Positions 33,666-45,644 are shown, counted from the stretch's first letter. The stretch is DNA of 64,000 nt from Nemertoderma westbladi (GCA_032718475.1 JAUCBJ010009083.1:110353-174352); one strand, 5' to 3'. A program made the numbers and translations. Notes: generated from the letters alone by a model not told the origin.

Positions 33666-34349
33666 CAAGTTAAGTTATTAGGGGTCTGCACCCGAACACG
33701 CAGTATACATTTTTGTTACGGCGTATAGTAGGTTTCAATTCTCTTAAAATCACGAACCAACCACGATTATGGGGCATATAGTGTACACTACTCAGAAGAA
33801 AAGATTCAAATACTTGGCGTTAGCAGTTTATTATTTGCACATACAATACTAAATTTACTGGTTGCTTCTTCACATTTATGTAATTGTACTTCACACTTAC
33901 CATTTTCGGGGTGGGGGGATCCTTGCTTTGCGGATCAATTTTACCATTCGATCGAGTTAAATGAAAATAATAAACGAGATTTGATTGGATAACTACTTTA
34001 TTGTCCACACCTTTGGTGGCAATAAAGTGGATATTTTGAAGAAAAACAATTTCTACTCACGCACCGTCACACGAAAAATTAAAATTTGTAACATTTCTAC
34101 GAGAATCTCTAAAATGTAGGCCTAGGCGTACTATATTAGATTTTTTAATATTTATGGACATTTTCCAGTTAAATAGGCAATCTAATAAGAGTTGTACCTA
34201 AGTTTTGTAAACTTCACCGAGTAATACCAAAATACAACACAATCGGCATTACTAGAATAGAGTAGGCCTATACAGTACAAGATCATTAATTTTTACACCA
34301 AGCTTAATAAATTGATAGAAGCCTTGATTTCGTCTATTAAACTATTAAA
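33666..34349. other. AT-rich intergenic
   Basis: No coding feature. A short ORF at 33820-34008 (-) has no motif. One gtaggcctat palindrome-like word is near 34263. Confidence 0.45.
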
Positions 34350-35065
34350 TATATTAAGTTCGAGAAAATAGTGTCACCTTGCCTGACTCCGGTTATGCGT
34401 TTCAAACAAGGTTTGTTCGGTAGTTATTCCCCATAACTGAGGCCAACTTCCAAGTATACACGTTCGTGGGGCTGAGTTATGAGATACAAATTAAAACGAC
34501 ACACCGCACCGATTGAGTTAGTGGTACCCGTATGCTAACCTCGCTTACTTTCGTGGCTCGCCCCACATTGCTTTAATACACCTGTAAATATTCCCCCCGA
34601 TTACATTTGATAGTAAATCATAAAGTAACAAATCCCTGTCTACTCAGTCGAATGCTTTAGAAAAGTCAACGAAAAGCTGCAAAAGTAGGTTTACCACTAT
34701 CTAAACTAGTTTTTAAAATTGAATGTAGCAAGTAAATTGTGGTCTTCACAAGAACGACCCCCTTTTTTTTTTTTTTTATAGCTACACCCCGTGTCGGGGT
34801 AAAAGTTTTATTTCATAATTAATTGATAAAATATAAATAAAAAATAAGAATTAATATAACTCAATAAAAGTAATTTATAATAGCGTATCCCAGTAATATA
34901 TGTCACATCTTGGCCAGGTCGGATAGTGAAGGGCAGAGTTGACATGCTAAAGCGTGGTAGAACGACCCCCTTTACACCCATTCACAAGATTCAGGGACCA
35001 ACCAAACTGATAAAAATTGCCAACAAATCGACTAGCAGATTTAATAAAGCCTCCTGTTTCAAAAC
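34350..35065 (-). pseudogene. LINE reverse-transcriptase relic, split by a retroposon
   Basis: Minus strand, in order: a fingers block with NGCKGGRSCEDH (about 34990-34960, continuing left of the inserted retroposon at 34765), TFAAFFVDFSKAFD motif A (about 34690-34640), a DRDLLLYDL and NIYRCIKAMW stretch, and VRQGDT motif B (about 34400-34370). The grouping is that of CR1/L2-like or related elements. Stops and frameshifts abound. A gtggggcgagccacgaaagt word at 34548-34567 looks like a MITE end of the 44995 type. Confidence 0.75.
34751..34973 (-). mobile_element. Poly(A) retroposon with 15-bp target duplication
   Basis: agaacgacccccttt occurs at 34751-34765 and 34959-34973. Between them lies a 193-bp insert whose left end is a T run (poly(A) tail on the minus strand), followed by a small palindrome accccgtgtcggggt. 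Removing the insert rejoins the reverse-transcriptase relic. This is target-primed retroposition of a short RNA, either a SINE or a truncated LINE 3' end. Confidence 0.8.
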
Positions 35066-35449
35066 TTCATTGGGGATTCTTCATTGTCCGGTCTGATGGC
35101 TTTGTTGGATTTTAACTGATCGCTTTTATCACTTCGTCCTCGGCACTCATTCAAGTTGTTCCGGTCTGTATCATCAGTGTGACTAACTTCCGTATTAATA
35201 TCACGGCTGGGGTGGTTATCAGGTTTTTGATCTCTTCTTTCTCGGTGTTTAGAACTCCACCGTATTAAATACGGTTAAATTTTGGTTTCCAGGTCCTCTA
35301 CGCATTTTCTAGAATGCCATTTGTAATGTTGTTTTTTTCGCCAAGTACGATTAAATTTATCTGAAGTTTCGCACCCAAGAAGGTCAGCGTGCGATTTCTC
35401 GGGGGTTATAAACACTGAAATTTCAAATTCAAATTTCTTTCAAATTTCA
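35066..35449. other. Intergenic, nothing identified
   Basis: No open coding signal. Could include more of the decayed LINE. Confidence 0.4.
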
Positions 35450-36645
35450 AATTACTTTCAAATTGACAGTTTAACATGTCATTTTGTCAAAATGTCACTT
35501 TCAAATTGACATTTTGACATGTCATTTTGCCAAAATGTCATTTTCAAGTTGACATTTTGACATGCTATTTTGTCAAAATATAATTTTCAAATTGACATTT
35601 TGACATGTCATTTTGCCAAAATGTCATTTTCAAGTTGACATTTCGACATGCCATTTTGTCAAAATGTCATTTTCAAATTGACATGTCATTTTGCTAAAAT
35701 GTCACTTTCGAATTGACATTTTGTCATGTCATTTTGTCAAAATGTCACTTTCGAATAGACATTTTGACATGTCATTTTGTCAAAATGACATTTTCAAATT
35801 GACATTTTGACATGTCATTTTGCCAAAATGTCACTCTCAAATTGACATTTTGACATGTCATTTTGCCAAAATGTCACTTTCGAATTGACATTTTGTCATG
35901 TCATTTTGTCAAAATGTCACTTTCGAATTGACATTTTGACATGTCATTTTGACAAAATGTCATTTTCAAATTTACATTTTCTCATGTCATTTTGCCAAAT
36001 GTCACTTTCGAATTGGCATTTTGACATGTCATTGTGTCAAAATGTCACTTTCGAATTGACACTTTGACATGTCATTTTGTCAAAATGTCACTTTAAAATT
36101 GACACTTTGACATGTCTTTTTGTGAAAGTGTCACTTTCAAATTGACATTTTGACATGTTATTTTGACAAAATCTCACTTTCAAATTGACATTTTGACATG
36201 TCATTTTGCCAAAATGTTACTTTCGAATTGACATTTTCTCATGTCATTTCGCCAAAATGTCACTTTCGAAGTGACATTTTGACATGTCATTTTGCCAAAA
36301 TTTCACTTTCGAACTGACATTTTGACATGTCATTTTGCCAAAATGTCATTGTGTCAATATGTCACTTTAAAATTGACAGTTTAACATGTCATTTTGTCAA
36401 AATGTCACTTTCAAATTGACATTTTGACATGTCATTTTGACAAAATGTCATTTTCAAATTGACATTTTGACATGTCATTCTGCCAAAATGTCACTTTCGA
36501 ATTGACATTTTGTAATGTCATTTTGCCAAATGTCACTTTCGAATTGACATGTCATTTTGCCAAAATGTCAATATGTCGCTTTCAAATTGACAGTTTAACA
36601 TGTCATTTTGTGAAATGTCACTTTCGAATTGACATTTTGACATGT
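35450..36645. repeat. 43-bp dyad-rich satellite, about 28 copies
   Basis: Tandem units of 41-43 bp built from ttgacattttgacatgtcat and tttgtcaaaatgtcactttc. Each has a dyad around gacatgtc and the pair gacattttg/caaaatgtc, so every monomer can fold on itself. Variants differ by one or a few bases. Open frames in it (35855-36067, 36472-36666) are translations of the repeat, not genes. Confidence 0.95.
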
Positions 36646-36815
36646 GACGATCTCCAGGCAGTTTAGTACTTTAATGTTGCGATTCCCAGGCAGTTTAGTA
36701 TTTTAATTTTGCGATTCCCAGGCAGTTTAGTACTTTAATGTTGCGATTCCCAGGGAGTTTAGTACTTTAATGTTGCGATTCCCAGGCAGTTTAGTACTTT
36801 AATGTTGCGATTCCA
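36646..36815. repeat. 32-bp tandem repeat, five copies
   Basis: The unit cccaggcagtttagtacttt + aatgttgcgatt is repeated about five times and abuts the 43-bp satellite without spacer. Confidence 0.92.
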
Positions 36816-38082
36816 TTTAGTACTTTGCACAATTCCGGACAGTAATTTGGACAGTTTGACCGGACATACAGACATTTTGGTCGGATCTATGGACGTTTGG
36901 GCATCCTGGTGCCGGACATCCGGACAATATCGATATAATTATATTATTATTTTTATTATTATTACAACCGGACGTCCGGGAAGTCTTTGACATGAATTGA
37001 ACAATGAGTTGAAAAAAATTAGTTATATAACTTAGATAAGAATTATTAATTAATTATTGGTAAATGTCAACTGATATTAACAAAATATTATAAACACACA
37101 AAGTTAAGCATGAATGTATTTGAATATAAGTTCAGGAAATAAGCAGCTTTACATCACCATTATTATGTCCATAATTAATCTTTAAAGTTGCGTTTCCCCG
37201 GCAGAAAGTCGTTGGCAGTGTGTGTGGCAGTATAGCTGCATTGTGTAGAGATTCTTCAATGTCGACTCAGCTAAAAATATAAATAATAACTATAAGTTTA
37301 CATATAGATCAATAATTATTAGTGCAAATAAATACAAATACTAATATTGTAACTTATAAATTGTTTCACGTTGAACGGATTTTAATATTTATTACAAGAA
37401 ACTGTAATATGAATAAGAAACAGTTTAATAATATTCCTTGGTTATTCTACGCAAATCAACGATTAGCTTTGACCTTAACATCTCCGTTCTAATTGGCCGC
37501 TTTTCCTTTTTTCAACAGAGATCACATTTACTCTACCATATAATTATTTTAATACTCAGTTACTGTTATAATTAACTAAATCTCTTGTAATAACAATACC
37601 AATTAATTGGTCGCTAGTAATATAATTATTTATCCCCATGTATAAAAATAGCGGAGTGAAATAGAAATACGGAGTCCAATGGATTTACGTTCATGTCAGT
37701 CAGGAACTAAAATATGGATAGAAAATTCAGATGGACGGGGAAAAGGAAAGCCATGTGTTTTCATATTTTCGCAGGTAAATTAAAAATCATGGAAATATAT
37801 TGTTTAAACATCTGTGTGTATTTTATATGAATCACAATTTACAAATATAGGGTAAATTAAAATTTACTGCTCAGCCTCCATATAAAATACTTATAGCAGA
37901 AAAAATATAATCTAAAGATAAATAATATCAATAATAACTGTACAGTACATAACTAACAGTTGGGTTCCATAGTGAAAAAAATATTAAGGAAACTAACTAG
38001 TCCGCAAAGGAAACAACCCATAAAACATCCAACAGCCAAAACACTAAATTAAAACTTGATCAACAACTCAAACTGAAATAAC
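36816..38082. other. AT-rich intergenic
   Basis: The beginning (36825-36980) carries several ccggac/gtccgg words. Then plain AT-rich DNA. No gene. Confidence 0.5.
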
Positions 38083-38142
38083 AACTGTGTTTCGTCCGGC
38101 CTCAGGACTTTTCAATGGTGTTGCCTTACACCAGACACCGCT
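38083..38142 (-). ncRNA. Degenerate hammerhead-ribozyme-like fold
   Basis: The minus strand reads, in order: GTC at 38136-38134; a 6-bp helix tggtgt/acacca with 6-nt loop (38133-38116); TTGAAAA (38115-38109) where CTGANGA is required; a helix GTCC-tgaggcc-GGAC (38108-38094); and GAAAC (38093-38089) whose following bases pair for about four positions with the bases before GTC. This is hammerhead topology. Core positions C3 and G8 are substituted (T and A), so it should not cleave. It may be a relic from a ribozyme-bearing retroelement or a chance fold. Confidence 0.4.
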
Positions 38143-38464
38143 ACAAATTGTCCTCAACTAATTAAAATTGAAAATAAGCCATTGAGCTGTTGGTTGATTA
38201 TGAGTTGGTTCTACAGTAGGAGACGTAGTTAATTACCATTATAAAAGTCAATAATTATATGGCCTAAACTGTAATTTAAAGAAAGCACTCCAATGCATCG
38301 CTCGCATTAATCGTATGTACATCAATTAAAACAATAACGAATTCCACTTAATAACTCATTTATATAAAAAAAACTTGTAAGTAGAACACAAAGCCCTACC
38401 AGCAAATATCAATTGAATTTTATCTCGAATTTCTCATAATTATTATTAATAGTTGAATAAATCT
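38143..38464. other. 3' flank of the ankyrin/death gene
   Basis: AT-rich, with no feature except likely 3' UTR of the minus-strand gene. Confidence 0.4.
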
Positions 38465-41456
38465 CTACTCTAATAAATTATCATTACTCCGCCTTTCTGA
38501 CGAGTCCCTACTCTGCAGACTCATTCCCTCTACCTGTCCACTCAGTTCGCTCATTCTACCCAGACCCGAATCATGGGACTCCGTCGCCGTGGTGACGCCG
38601 CTAGGCACCACGTGGTCTTTGTCCGCGGTGTGACCAGGGACCAGCGTTGCTAAGGTAAACAAAGAGGCCTGGCAACCAGCGCCACGCAGCGCGTCGTACA
38701 ACGTCCCCATGGTTACTGAGAGTTCGATTAAATTCTGGAAAAAGTAAAGGAAGTGAGACCGAGTGGCGCCGTCCACTCTGATACCCAGTTGCTTAGCAAC
38801 CGAGTCCCAGTTCTCGGACGCCATGACGACGGCTAACTGTCGCAGGGTCTCGTCCCTCAGACAGGATATCGGGCTGCTCGCCGCGTCCATATGGACCCCC
38901 TCGTCCACGTCCCCTCGTAGCGTCGCCAGGGTTCTAGCGGCGTTCGCGAACCCCAACTGATTGGCCAGTTGGTAGGCGGTGACCCCCCCGTAGGTCTCCA
39001 CCGTGAGGTCTGCGTGGCCCTCCACTGCTAGAGCGTGGAGCAGCTGCGAGTTGTTGGTCTCTACCGCGATGTGCAGGGAAGTCTTACCGGACTTGAGTTC
39101 GCGTTGATCGACTTCCGCACCGATCTGTATGAGTGCGTAAACAGCTGAAATCTACAAGAGACAGAAAAGTAAATAACAGCTGATTACTCGCAAAAATAAA
39201 ACTGTAAACTATAAAATTAACTTTCGTTTATTGTTTTGGTTAGAATAAAATGCCACTGTAACCTGCTCCCTTCTCTTCATTGTTGGTTCACCGAACCAAC
39301 CGGGATTAATACGCCAAGACAATATAAATATTCGCCGAGAAGATATTTGCTTCAAATCTACCTCCCACTCCCCATTCTCAAATATTACAAAGGCATGCGG
39401 ATATCCGCATGAATATCCGATGGATATCCGCAAAAATCATGCGGATATCCGCGGATGCGGGTGCGGACATTCGCCACATCCCTATTACAAAGGCATATCT
39501 TTCATTATTGAACTCTTATAATATTGGCAGGTAATGCAATTGTATAGAACAGCCAGACACAATACTGCACAGTACATGATATGGAATGCAGTAAAAGTTC
39601 GCCAAATCCTTTAAAATTCGAATAAAGTCAAACGAGTTCGCGTAATACACGTGTCTAGCTTATATACTCAACATTACGGTTCGGTCATGGTTGGTAGGGT
39701 TTACACAAAAGATAATTTCTGTAAACTAAGACTCTATTGCACTATAGATATAGAGCTAGGTAGTTGCCAAAGTGTTGAAATCGTAAATATAACACAATTT
39801 AAATTATAAGAATTCCCTTTGTTATGAAATCTGGCGCAGTATATAAGAAATTCAGCGGAAACTGGATGTACCGTACCACACCGTACCGTACAATCCGTAC
39901 ATGCGATAATATACCAATACCGGTTCACATGGTTATGATTTGTCGGCGGGTGGTCCCTTTATGAAACACCACCACCCACACAGTTCGAGATCAGCCATGT
40001 AAATCTCGAACCCGTTCATCTGCATTATTTATCAAGACCAGTCACCAGTGTATTCATTTATGTTAGCAGATATTTCAGGAAGTCAATTCATGACAATCAG
40101 ACACTGCCATTGCATTAGTAGGCCTACCATAAACAAGATCACGCAAGGGTTGATCAGTTCATAGATCAGTTGTAGATAACAGAGACCAGCAGAACTCATC
40201 CGTCGTTTATGCAGGGTGGTTAAGGCTTTTTAGCAATGTAACAATGTCACACACCGTATTTGATTATTCAGCAATATACAGTCAGACAGTTATTATAATA
40301 CTGCGTATCGCATACAAAAGCCCAACACGATTCCATATCAATAGCAGTTATTGTATGATTGCATGGCACGCCAGGAGAAAATAAACACAGATTCTCAAAC
40401 AAAAGCAAAAATTCGACTCTGACTGTCGAAATTATACAAGCTGCCTGTAACACTAAAAAGAGTCTGCTATAATAATAATACAGTAATATGTCAGAAATGT
40501 ATAAAAAATAAAATTGTACTTACTTTCCCCAACCTTGTAGCAACATGAATAGGCGCCTCCCCGTCGCTATTTGGCGCGCTCAACTTAATATCTTTACCGA
40601 AGTGCTTGTGTAACTGGTCGATGCATTCGGTTCGGTCTGCCATGGCGGATACATGTAGCGCGGTGTTCCCAGCCACGTCGTACACGTTGGGGTCGACGCC
40701 TGTGGAGCGGAGGAATCGTATTATTTGATGGAGGCCCTGGAGGCAGACGATGTGCAGCGGTCGCTGTCCGCTCAGATTTGCCTGGTTCACGGTCTGCGCG
40801 CAGTCTGGTTCGTAGAGTAGCACCGACAGTAGATTGTGTAGAACCAGGGACTGTCCGTGTCTGGCCGCCACGTGCAGAAGATTATCGCCGTCGTTATTCT
40901 GCACGCCAATCAGGGAGCGTTGCGCGTTCAGTACGTATTTGACGTCGCCGGAAGATGCGTAGTTGGAGAGCGCAAGGTAACTCTGTCGAGCCAACATGTA
41001 CGTCTCGTGGTTGTGTTCCAACGTGTGTTGGGAAGGTCCGAGTTCGGGAGATCTTTCAGGCTTCGGTTGGGCCGCGTTATCTGGAGTAAAAGTCCGAGGT
41101 ACTGTTTGTACCGGTACTGTAGTAGGAGGATCTAACGGTCGTTTCCCCGTATCTTGGACGGGTTTTTCAGTTACATCGGGCTCCTTTTTTACTTCTACCG
41201 AAGAATTATCCCAAAACCCCGCAACTAAGGACTGCGCATTCGGGTTGACCTTAAACTTTGGATTTTCAGCGGCGGGTAATTTAGTGAGTCGAGTGCGTAC
41301 GTTAGGCGCTCCGTCTTTATGCGGTAGAGGTAAAAAACCAGCAGTTACGGCGTGAGAATCGGTGGAAGTTCGAGGGACGTTGTCCGACTGCGATCTTGGA
41401 ATCCCAGGTCGTCCGCTAGAGGTGGGAGATTGTTGGCGTCTGGTTCTGTCTGACAT
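38465..41456 (-). CDS. Ankyrin-repeat/death-domain protein, p105/IkappaB-like
   Basis: Two exons: 41456-40524 (311 codons, donor GTAAGT, phase 0) and 39151-38465 (acceptor ttgtag), giving 539 aa. The splice restores an ankyrin repeat (HVATRLGK joined to ISAVYALIQIGAEVD). Residues 1-185 are Ser/Pro-rich with a VKKE sumoylation-type motif (89-92). Six ankyrin repeats span about 189-395; a death domain about 411-482 (ETLRQLAVV...NWDSVAKQLGI). DSGLGRMS at 505-512 resembles the IKK/beta-TrCP degron DSG(X)nS. This is the architecture of the C-terminal half of NF-kappaB p105/p100, so it likely holds Rel proteins in the cytoplasm. No Rel homology domain is encoded: the frame has a TAA about 60 nt upstream of this ATG. 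Rel exons spliced from farther upstream cannot be excluded. A start at TTG 41495 is not needed. Confidence 0.82.
39152..40523 (-). other. Intron of the ankyrin/death gene
   Basis: 1372 bp with GT...AG ends. It holds an inverted partial copy of the poly(G)-repeat family (39230-39280: ttgttttggttagaataaaa, gccactgtaacctgctccc) and a cluster of ggatatccgc palindromes at 39395-39460. It has no other gene. Confidence 0.7.
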
Positions 41457-43326
41457 GTTGGTATGGTACCGGAACTCTGAATAAGTTGGATTCAAACGTA
41501 AACTATTTGCAAATTACAATTGCAGATTAGTTCCTGACTCCCTGCCGGACTTCGATAATAAAACAAATCAGGAAAAATCGAATATTGTGATTGTTTTAGG
41601 CCTATCGATTGTTCTTCAGATTTGGACTGTTATAAAACACTGAAATAATTGTTAATTGTATAATAATTAAAATTATTGAAATAATATGAAAAAAATATAT
41701 TTATATAGTAACATCCAGGCCTACGCAATAAATTCCCTACCATAAACGCAAGACTCAAGTCCTAAAACTGTAAAATAAACAGTCATACATTAGGCCTACA
41801 ATACATGTACACGTACAAACGAAATCTCCCTTTTGAGTGAGTTGAACTTTCTGGTAAAGTCCCACATAGCAGATAAGCCAATGTGAGCCGTCGTCCGGCC
41901 TTAGGTAAATACCTCAATACTGGGAGACCAGGCCTGAGAGGGGAACCCCACACCCAGGCTCCTAATGTAGAAACTAAACCATTGGTTCCACTTAAAGGCC
42001 AATGACAGCCTGGTGATTGTGTTCTTGTAATTAATGTATTAGGATTTGACACGTGAATGGGTAGTTTTGTTTTAGGTTGATGCTGCTACCCAGTACTGTA
42101 TATAGAGCTATTATGATTAATAATTAAATTTCTATACAATATAAACTACTATTATTGGCAACAACTGTACAGTAGGAACTTTACCTAAACCTCGCCAAGG
42201 TTATTTTTTATAAAGACTGCAATTAATAGTTGTGATTCCAGACCTTCTGTACATTTCCATTATGATTAATAGTGAGCAATGGAAGGAATGGGGAAATGTT
42301 CCGCACGCGGCGCTTTAAGCAAGGTTTTTGCTTTGTGACTTATTGTTTAATCATAATGATTAATTATAAGTGAATGTAATCACTTAATAAGATGTAACGC
42401 AGCAATTTCCTTGTTGAGGGAAACTTATGTACTAAATTAGATAAGATTATATGTTCGTAAATGTAAATATTATATATATACCAGGATTTATACAGTATTA
42501 TGAATAAGCTTATTCGAAGGGTTACTTTATGGGACGAGTAAGATTGGATTATTGATTGATTTAATTACCATAAATTTAAAAGTACAACGGATAAAAATAG
42601 TTACAGGTTAAAAGCACGACGTATGCGAGTTTAAAATTAAGGTAATGGGATAGCTTCTTGAGGCAAAGCCTCGTTTTCAAGAAGGTCCCTCCCTATAAGT
42701 GAAGTAAAAATAAATTAATTAGAGTTAAAACGTTCCTTATTAAAATTATAATCTAAAATGAATTTTGTCAGGATAAAAACTGTGCGCGTTCATTTTTAGC
42801 GAGGCCGTCAAAGAGGCTCTTTTTCAGATTACGTTGCGGGGCAGGCTGTTCCAGTGACGTGGTTATATGACGGACGGCTGTCGGCTGTCATAGCTCAACT
42901 ACAAGATAGTGTAACCAGGGTTATACAGCTGAAAAGCAGATTGCAAAATAAAGAATTTCAAAAAAAAATCATAAAATAATTAATCGCATTAAATATAAAT
43001 TTATAAGGTTAATAAAATTAAATCTATTGCGCTTGTAAATATTTATAACCAAAATAATAAATGAGATAAAGATAATTTTGTTGAAAAAAAAGAAGTCAAA
43101 AATTTTGCTAATCTCTTATAGTTAGAATGAATACCTTAATATCAACACAATAAATATTCATCCCTCTCCAGGGGAAAATCGACGCAAATAATAGCTGATT
43201 AAATAAAAAATAAAACTGTGTTGTTTTGGTTAGAATAACGTGCCACTGTAACCTGCTCCTTTCCACAATTGATAATTTAACTTTGATGCGAGATGTTAAT
43301 TATCCGGGATGTGATTTGCATCCAGA
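41457..43326. other. Intergenic upstream of the ankyrin/death gene
   Basis: AT-rich. 41830-41990 contains aagccaatgtgagccg...ccggccttaggtaaatac and tgggagaccaggcctgag, which loosely resembles the internal promoter of 5S rRNA (a SINE3-type possibility, weak). 42600-42900 has a GC-richer block that may be a LINE 3' end. No Rel-domain exon was recognised on the minus strand. Confidence 0.4.
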
Positions 43327-43350
43327 CCCCCCCCCCCCCCCCCCCCCCCC
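43236..43350 (-). repeat. Inverted copy of the poly(G) repeat family
   Basis: C24 at 43327-43350 follows ttggttagaataacgtgcc, actgtaacctgctcctttcc and gataatttaactttgatgcg: the reverse complement, in reverse order, of the words following the poly(G) runs at 4377 and 52540. Confidence 0.72.
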
Positions 43351-44994
43351 TGATCCCCCACCCCGTCTCATGTATGGAGGCAAAGGATGAATGGACTGTT
43401 GGATATGCCTTATTTGTTGTAAATCCCAACTGTTATTATTTGGCTGTAAAAGTCGCCTTGATGGGAACAAACGGAAACGCCAAATTACTTTAGTTTAACA
43501 AAATAAGAGAGATAAAGTAATATAGCGGTAGCAAAGGGCGTGGGGAGGGGGATATTATTTTATTGCAAGAAGAAACTGACACGCACGCGTTTGGGGAATT
43601 CCAAAAATACCTTTCCCCATCTACATTTAGGATTTAGACAATGAATGTCTAGCCAGATAACAATTTATCAAAAGATTTGTGTGTACTGTAGGTACATGGA
43701 AATGACGTGATTGGATGGAGGAGGGGGAAGTCCTAGGGAGTGGCTGCCTGATTGACCAATAAGCGCATTACGACTGTAGTGCAGCAGGCCTACATTACTG
43801 CTGTAAGGGTGTGTCATTGGGCTCAAGGTCAACCAACCCCTTCTGCAGAAATCTTGGTACAGTAATGACAATCTGTCAAACTTCCCACACAAAAAACGAT
43901 TTTATGAATAAAATGAATGAAGTACAGTATTACTTAGTAAATCTTCAGAGAAATACGACTTTAATTATTGGCGATAAGATTAACAGAATCGTATTGTATA
44001 ATATTATACTCCAGTACTGATGCATTAGAGCGATATGGTAAACAACCTCTTCGATTGGCAATCCTACAACTGGATGATATATATACATTACATTCAGTAC
44101 TAACTCCTACTGTGGGGCGAGACACGTAGTCTGCGAGCCTTGGCTCACGGTTCATATAGGGCAAATTGGGCATGTCTGTCTGCCTGTCTGTCTGGTAACT
44201 GGTTGAACACGAATTTCTCGGCATCGCTGGTTCGGAATTGAACCAAACTTAGTAGGTAACTAGTAGAACAGATTGTGCTTTTTAGAAAATGTTAGATTTC
44301 TCGGAAACGCCTCATTTTGCAGAGCTAAAATTTTGGTTGCTTGTAGAGAATCATGAAGTCTATCTTTTACAAAATTATAACAGTTAAGACAATTACTTGG
44401 TGTTGGACCAGAAATCCAATGGGATCTTTCCGATTGGGTTGGAATCTTAGCCGTGGCAATTATTATTTTGAATGTTTTTAATTAATTCTTGAAAGCCAAC
44501 AATCATTAAGAAGTCTAACCGCTAAATTTTTTATGGTAACAGCGAACATTCACAGGCCAGGCTGAACACTAAATGATTGGTTAGGTAAACGTTTAATTTG
44601 AAATGCGGAAGACACACAGAGGTTAATTAATATGACAGTGACAATAATTAATTGCTACACATGTTTTTTATACTTATCTATTATACTGTAATTTCCAATA
44701 CTAAATAATAAATTACCTAATAGATCAATAGTGTCTGAAAATATAATCAGTAGGCTATATTATAGGATTATAAATGAAATATAAATACAGTATTTTATAG
44801 ATATAGACTTACAGTATATATAATATTACAGTATATAAGTTGATTGTGCACGAGATGGCGTATTACTAATGGCAGAGCAAATTCCAGAAAATTAATTGCG
44901 TTCCCTGGCAGAAGCGTAGCGCGCCCTTCTGGCGCCCAGTGGAATGAAGCTGAGATAGCCCCCACACCCTTCAATCATTTTTAATTTATGATAT
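43351..44994. other. Intergenic with a kappaB-like site
   Basis: GGGGAATTCC at 43593-43602 fits GGGRNNYYCC. 44117-44200 has a gtggggcgagacacg word and gtctgtctgcctgtctgtct. Otherwise AT-rich without genes. Confidence 0.45.
43593..43602. promoter_or_regulatory. Candidate NF-kappaB binding site
   Basis: A perfect GGGRNNYYCC match about 2.1 kb upstream of the ankyrin/death gene start. IkappaB and p105 genes are classic NF-kappaB targets in animals, so position and motif fit feedback control. One 10-mer match can occur by chance. Confidence 0.3.
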
Positions 44995-45484
44995 GTGGGG
45001 CGAGCCACGAAGTTGGCGGAGCCTTAGCGAATTGACACTGTTAGGGGGTGGGTCAATTTATGCAAATAGTTGTCGTCGTCGTCGTTGTCGTTGTCGTCGT
45101 CGTCGTCGTTACGATTTTGACATGCTAATAACTTTGTCAGATTTAAAGCTGCCAAGTTGAAAATTTGTAGGTATCAATATGAGCAAAAGTTGAGATTTTT
45201 GAGAGACTTTCAGACACCATCAGTGCAATGGTCTCCCGCTAGAGGGCCACATGTCTAAACATTAAATGCCCTCCCATTTCTTTGCTTTTAATCCGTTTAA
45301 GCTGAAACTTGGCAGATATGTATTAGACCATTAGCTGTGACTTTCAAAGGAGGCGAATCCATCTGCAGTTCTCCAGTCTGCCGCTAGAGGGCCAACGTGA
45401 CTATTTGCATAAATTGACCTACCCCCTAACAGTGTCAATTCGCTAAGGCTCTGCCAACTTCGTGCTGCGCGAAGTCCCCACTTC
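44995..45484. mobile_element. MITE with about 75-bp inverted repeats
   Basis: Left arm 44995-45071 (gtggggcgagccacgaagtt, gcggagccttagcgaattga, cactgttagggggtgggtca) matches the inverse of 45401-45483 with few differences. The core has a (GTC)n microsatellite at 45068-45110 and two ccgctagagggcca words. No ORF. No clear target duplication. End-like fragments near 7061, 34548 and 44117 suggest a family. Confidence 0.8.
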
Positions 45485-45644
45485 GTGTATGTATATACAG
45501 TAGCTATGTCAAATCTATTATACAGTAGTTTGATTTAGTGCACTTATAATACTGTACTGTATTGAATGGCGTGCGAAGCGAGTAGAGACAATTTTTCCAC
45601 ATGTTCGCTCATGATACAGGTCCTGTATATATCCTAATCATTGA

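Noticed and set aside
35450-36645. Possible CRISPR-like array
   Set aside because: Units are contiguous without unique spacers, are self-complementary and lie in animal DNA. It is a satellite.
35855-36666. Frames of 64-70 codons repeating CHFDKMSF-like peptides
   Set aside because: Direct translations of the 43-bp satellite; period and content follow the DNA repeat.
41457-41495. Start of the ankyrin/death gene at TTG 41495
   Set aside because: Non-ATG; the ATG at 41456 is 13 codons downstream in the same frame.
41830-41990. 5S rRNA-derived SINE or 5S gene
   Set aside because: Only loose similarity to the 5S internal promoter (tgggagacc... and ggcct words). The 120-nt structure cannot be matched.
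45068-45110. (GTC)n as coding polyglutamine-like or triplet-expansion gene
   Set aside because: It sits in the core of a MITE with no ORF around it.
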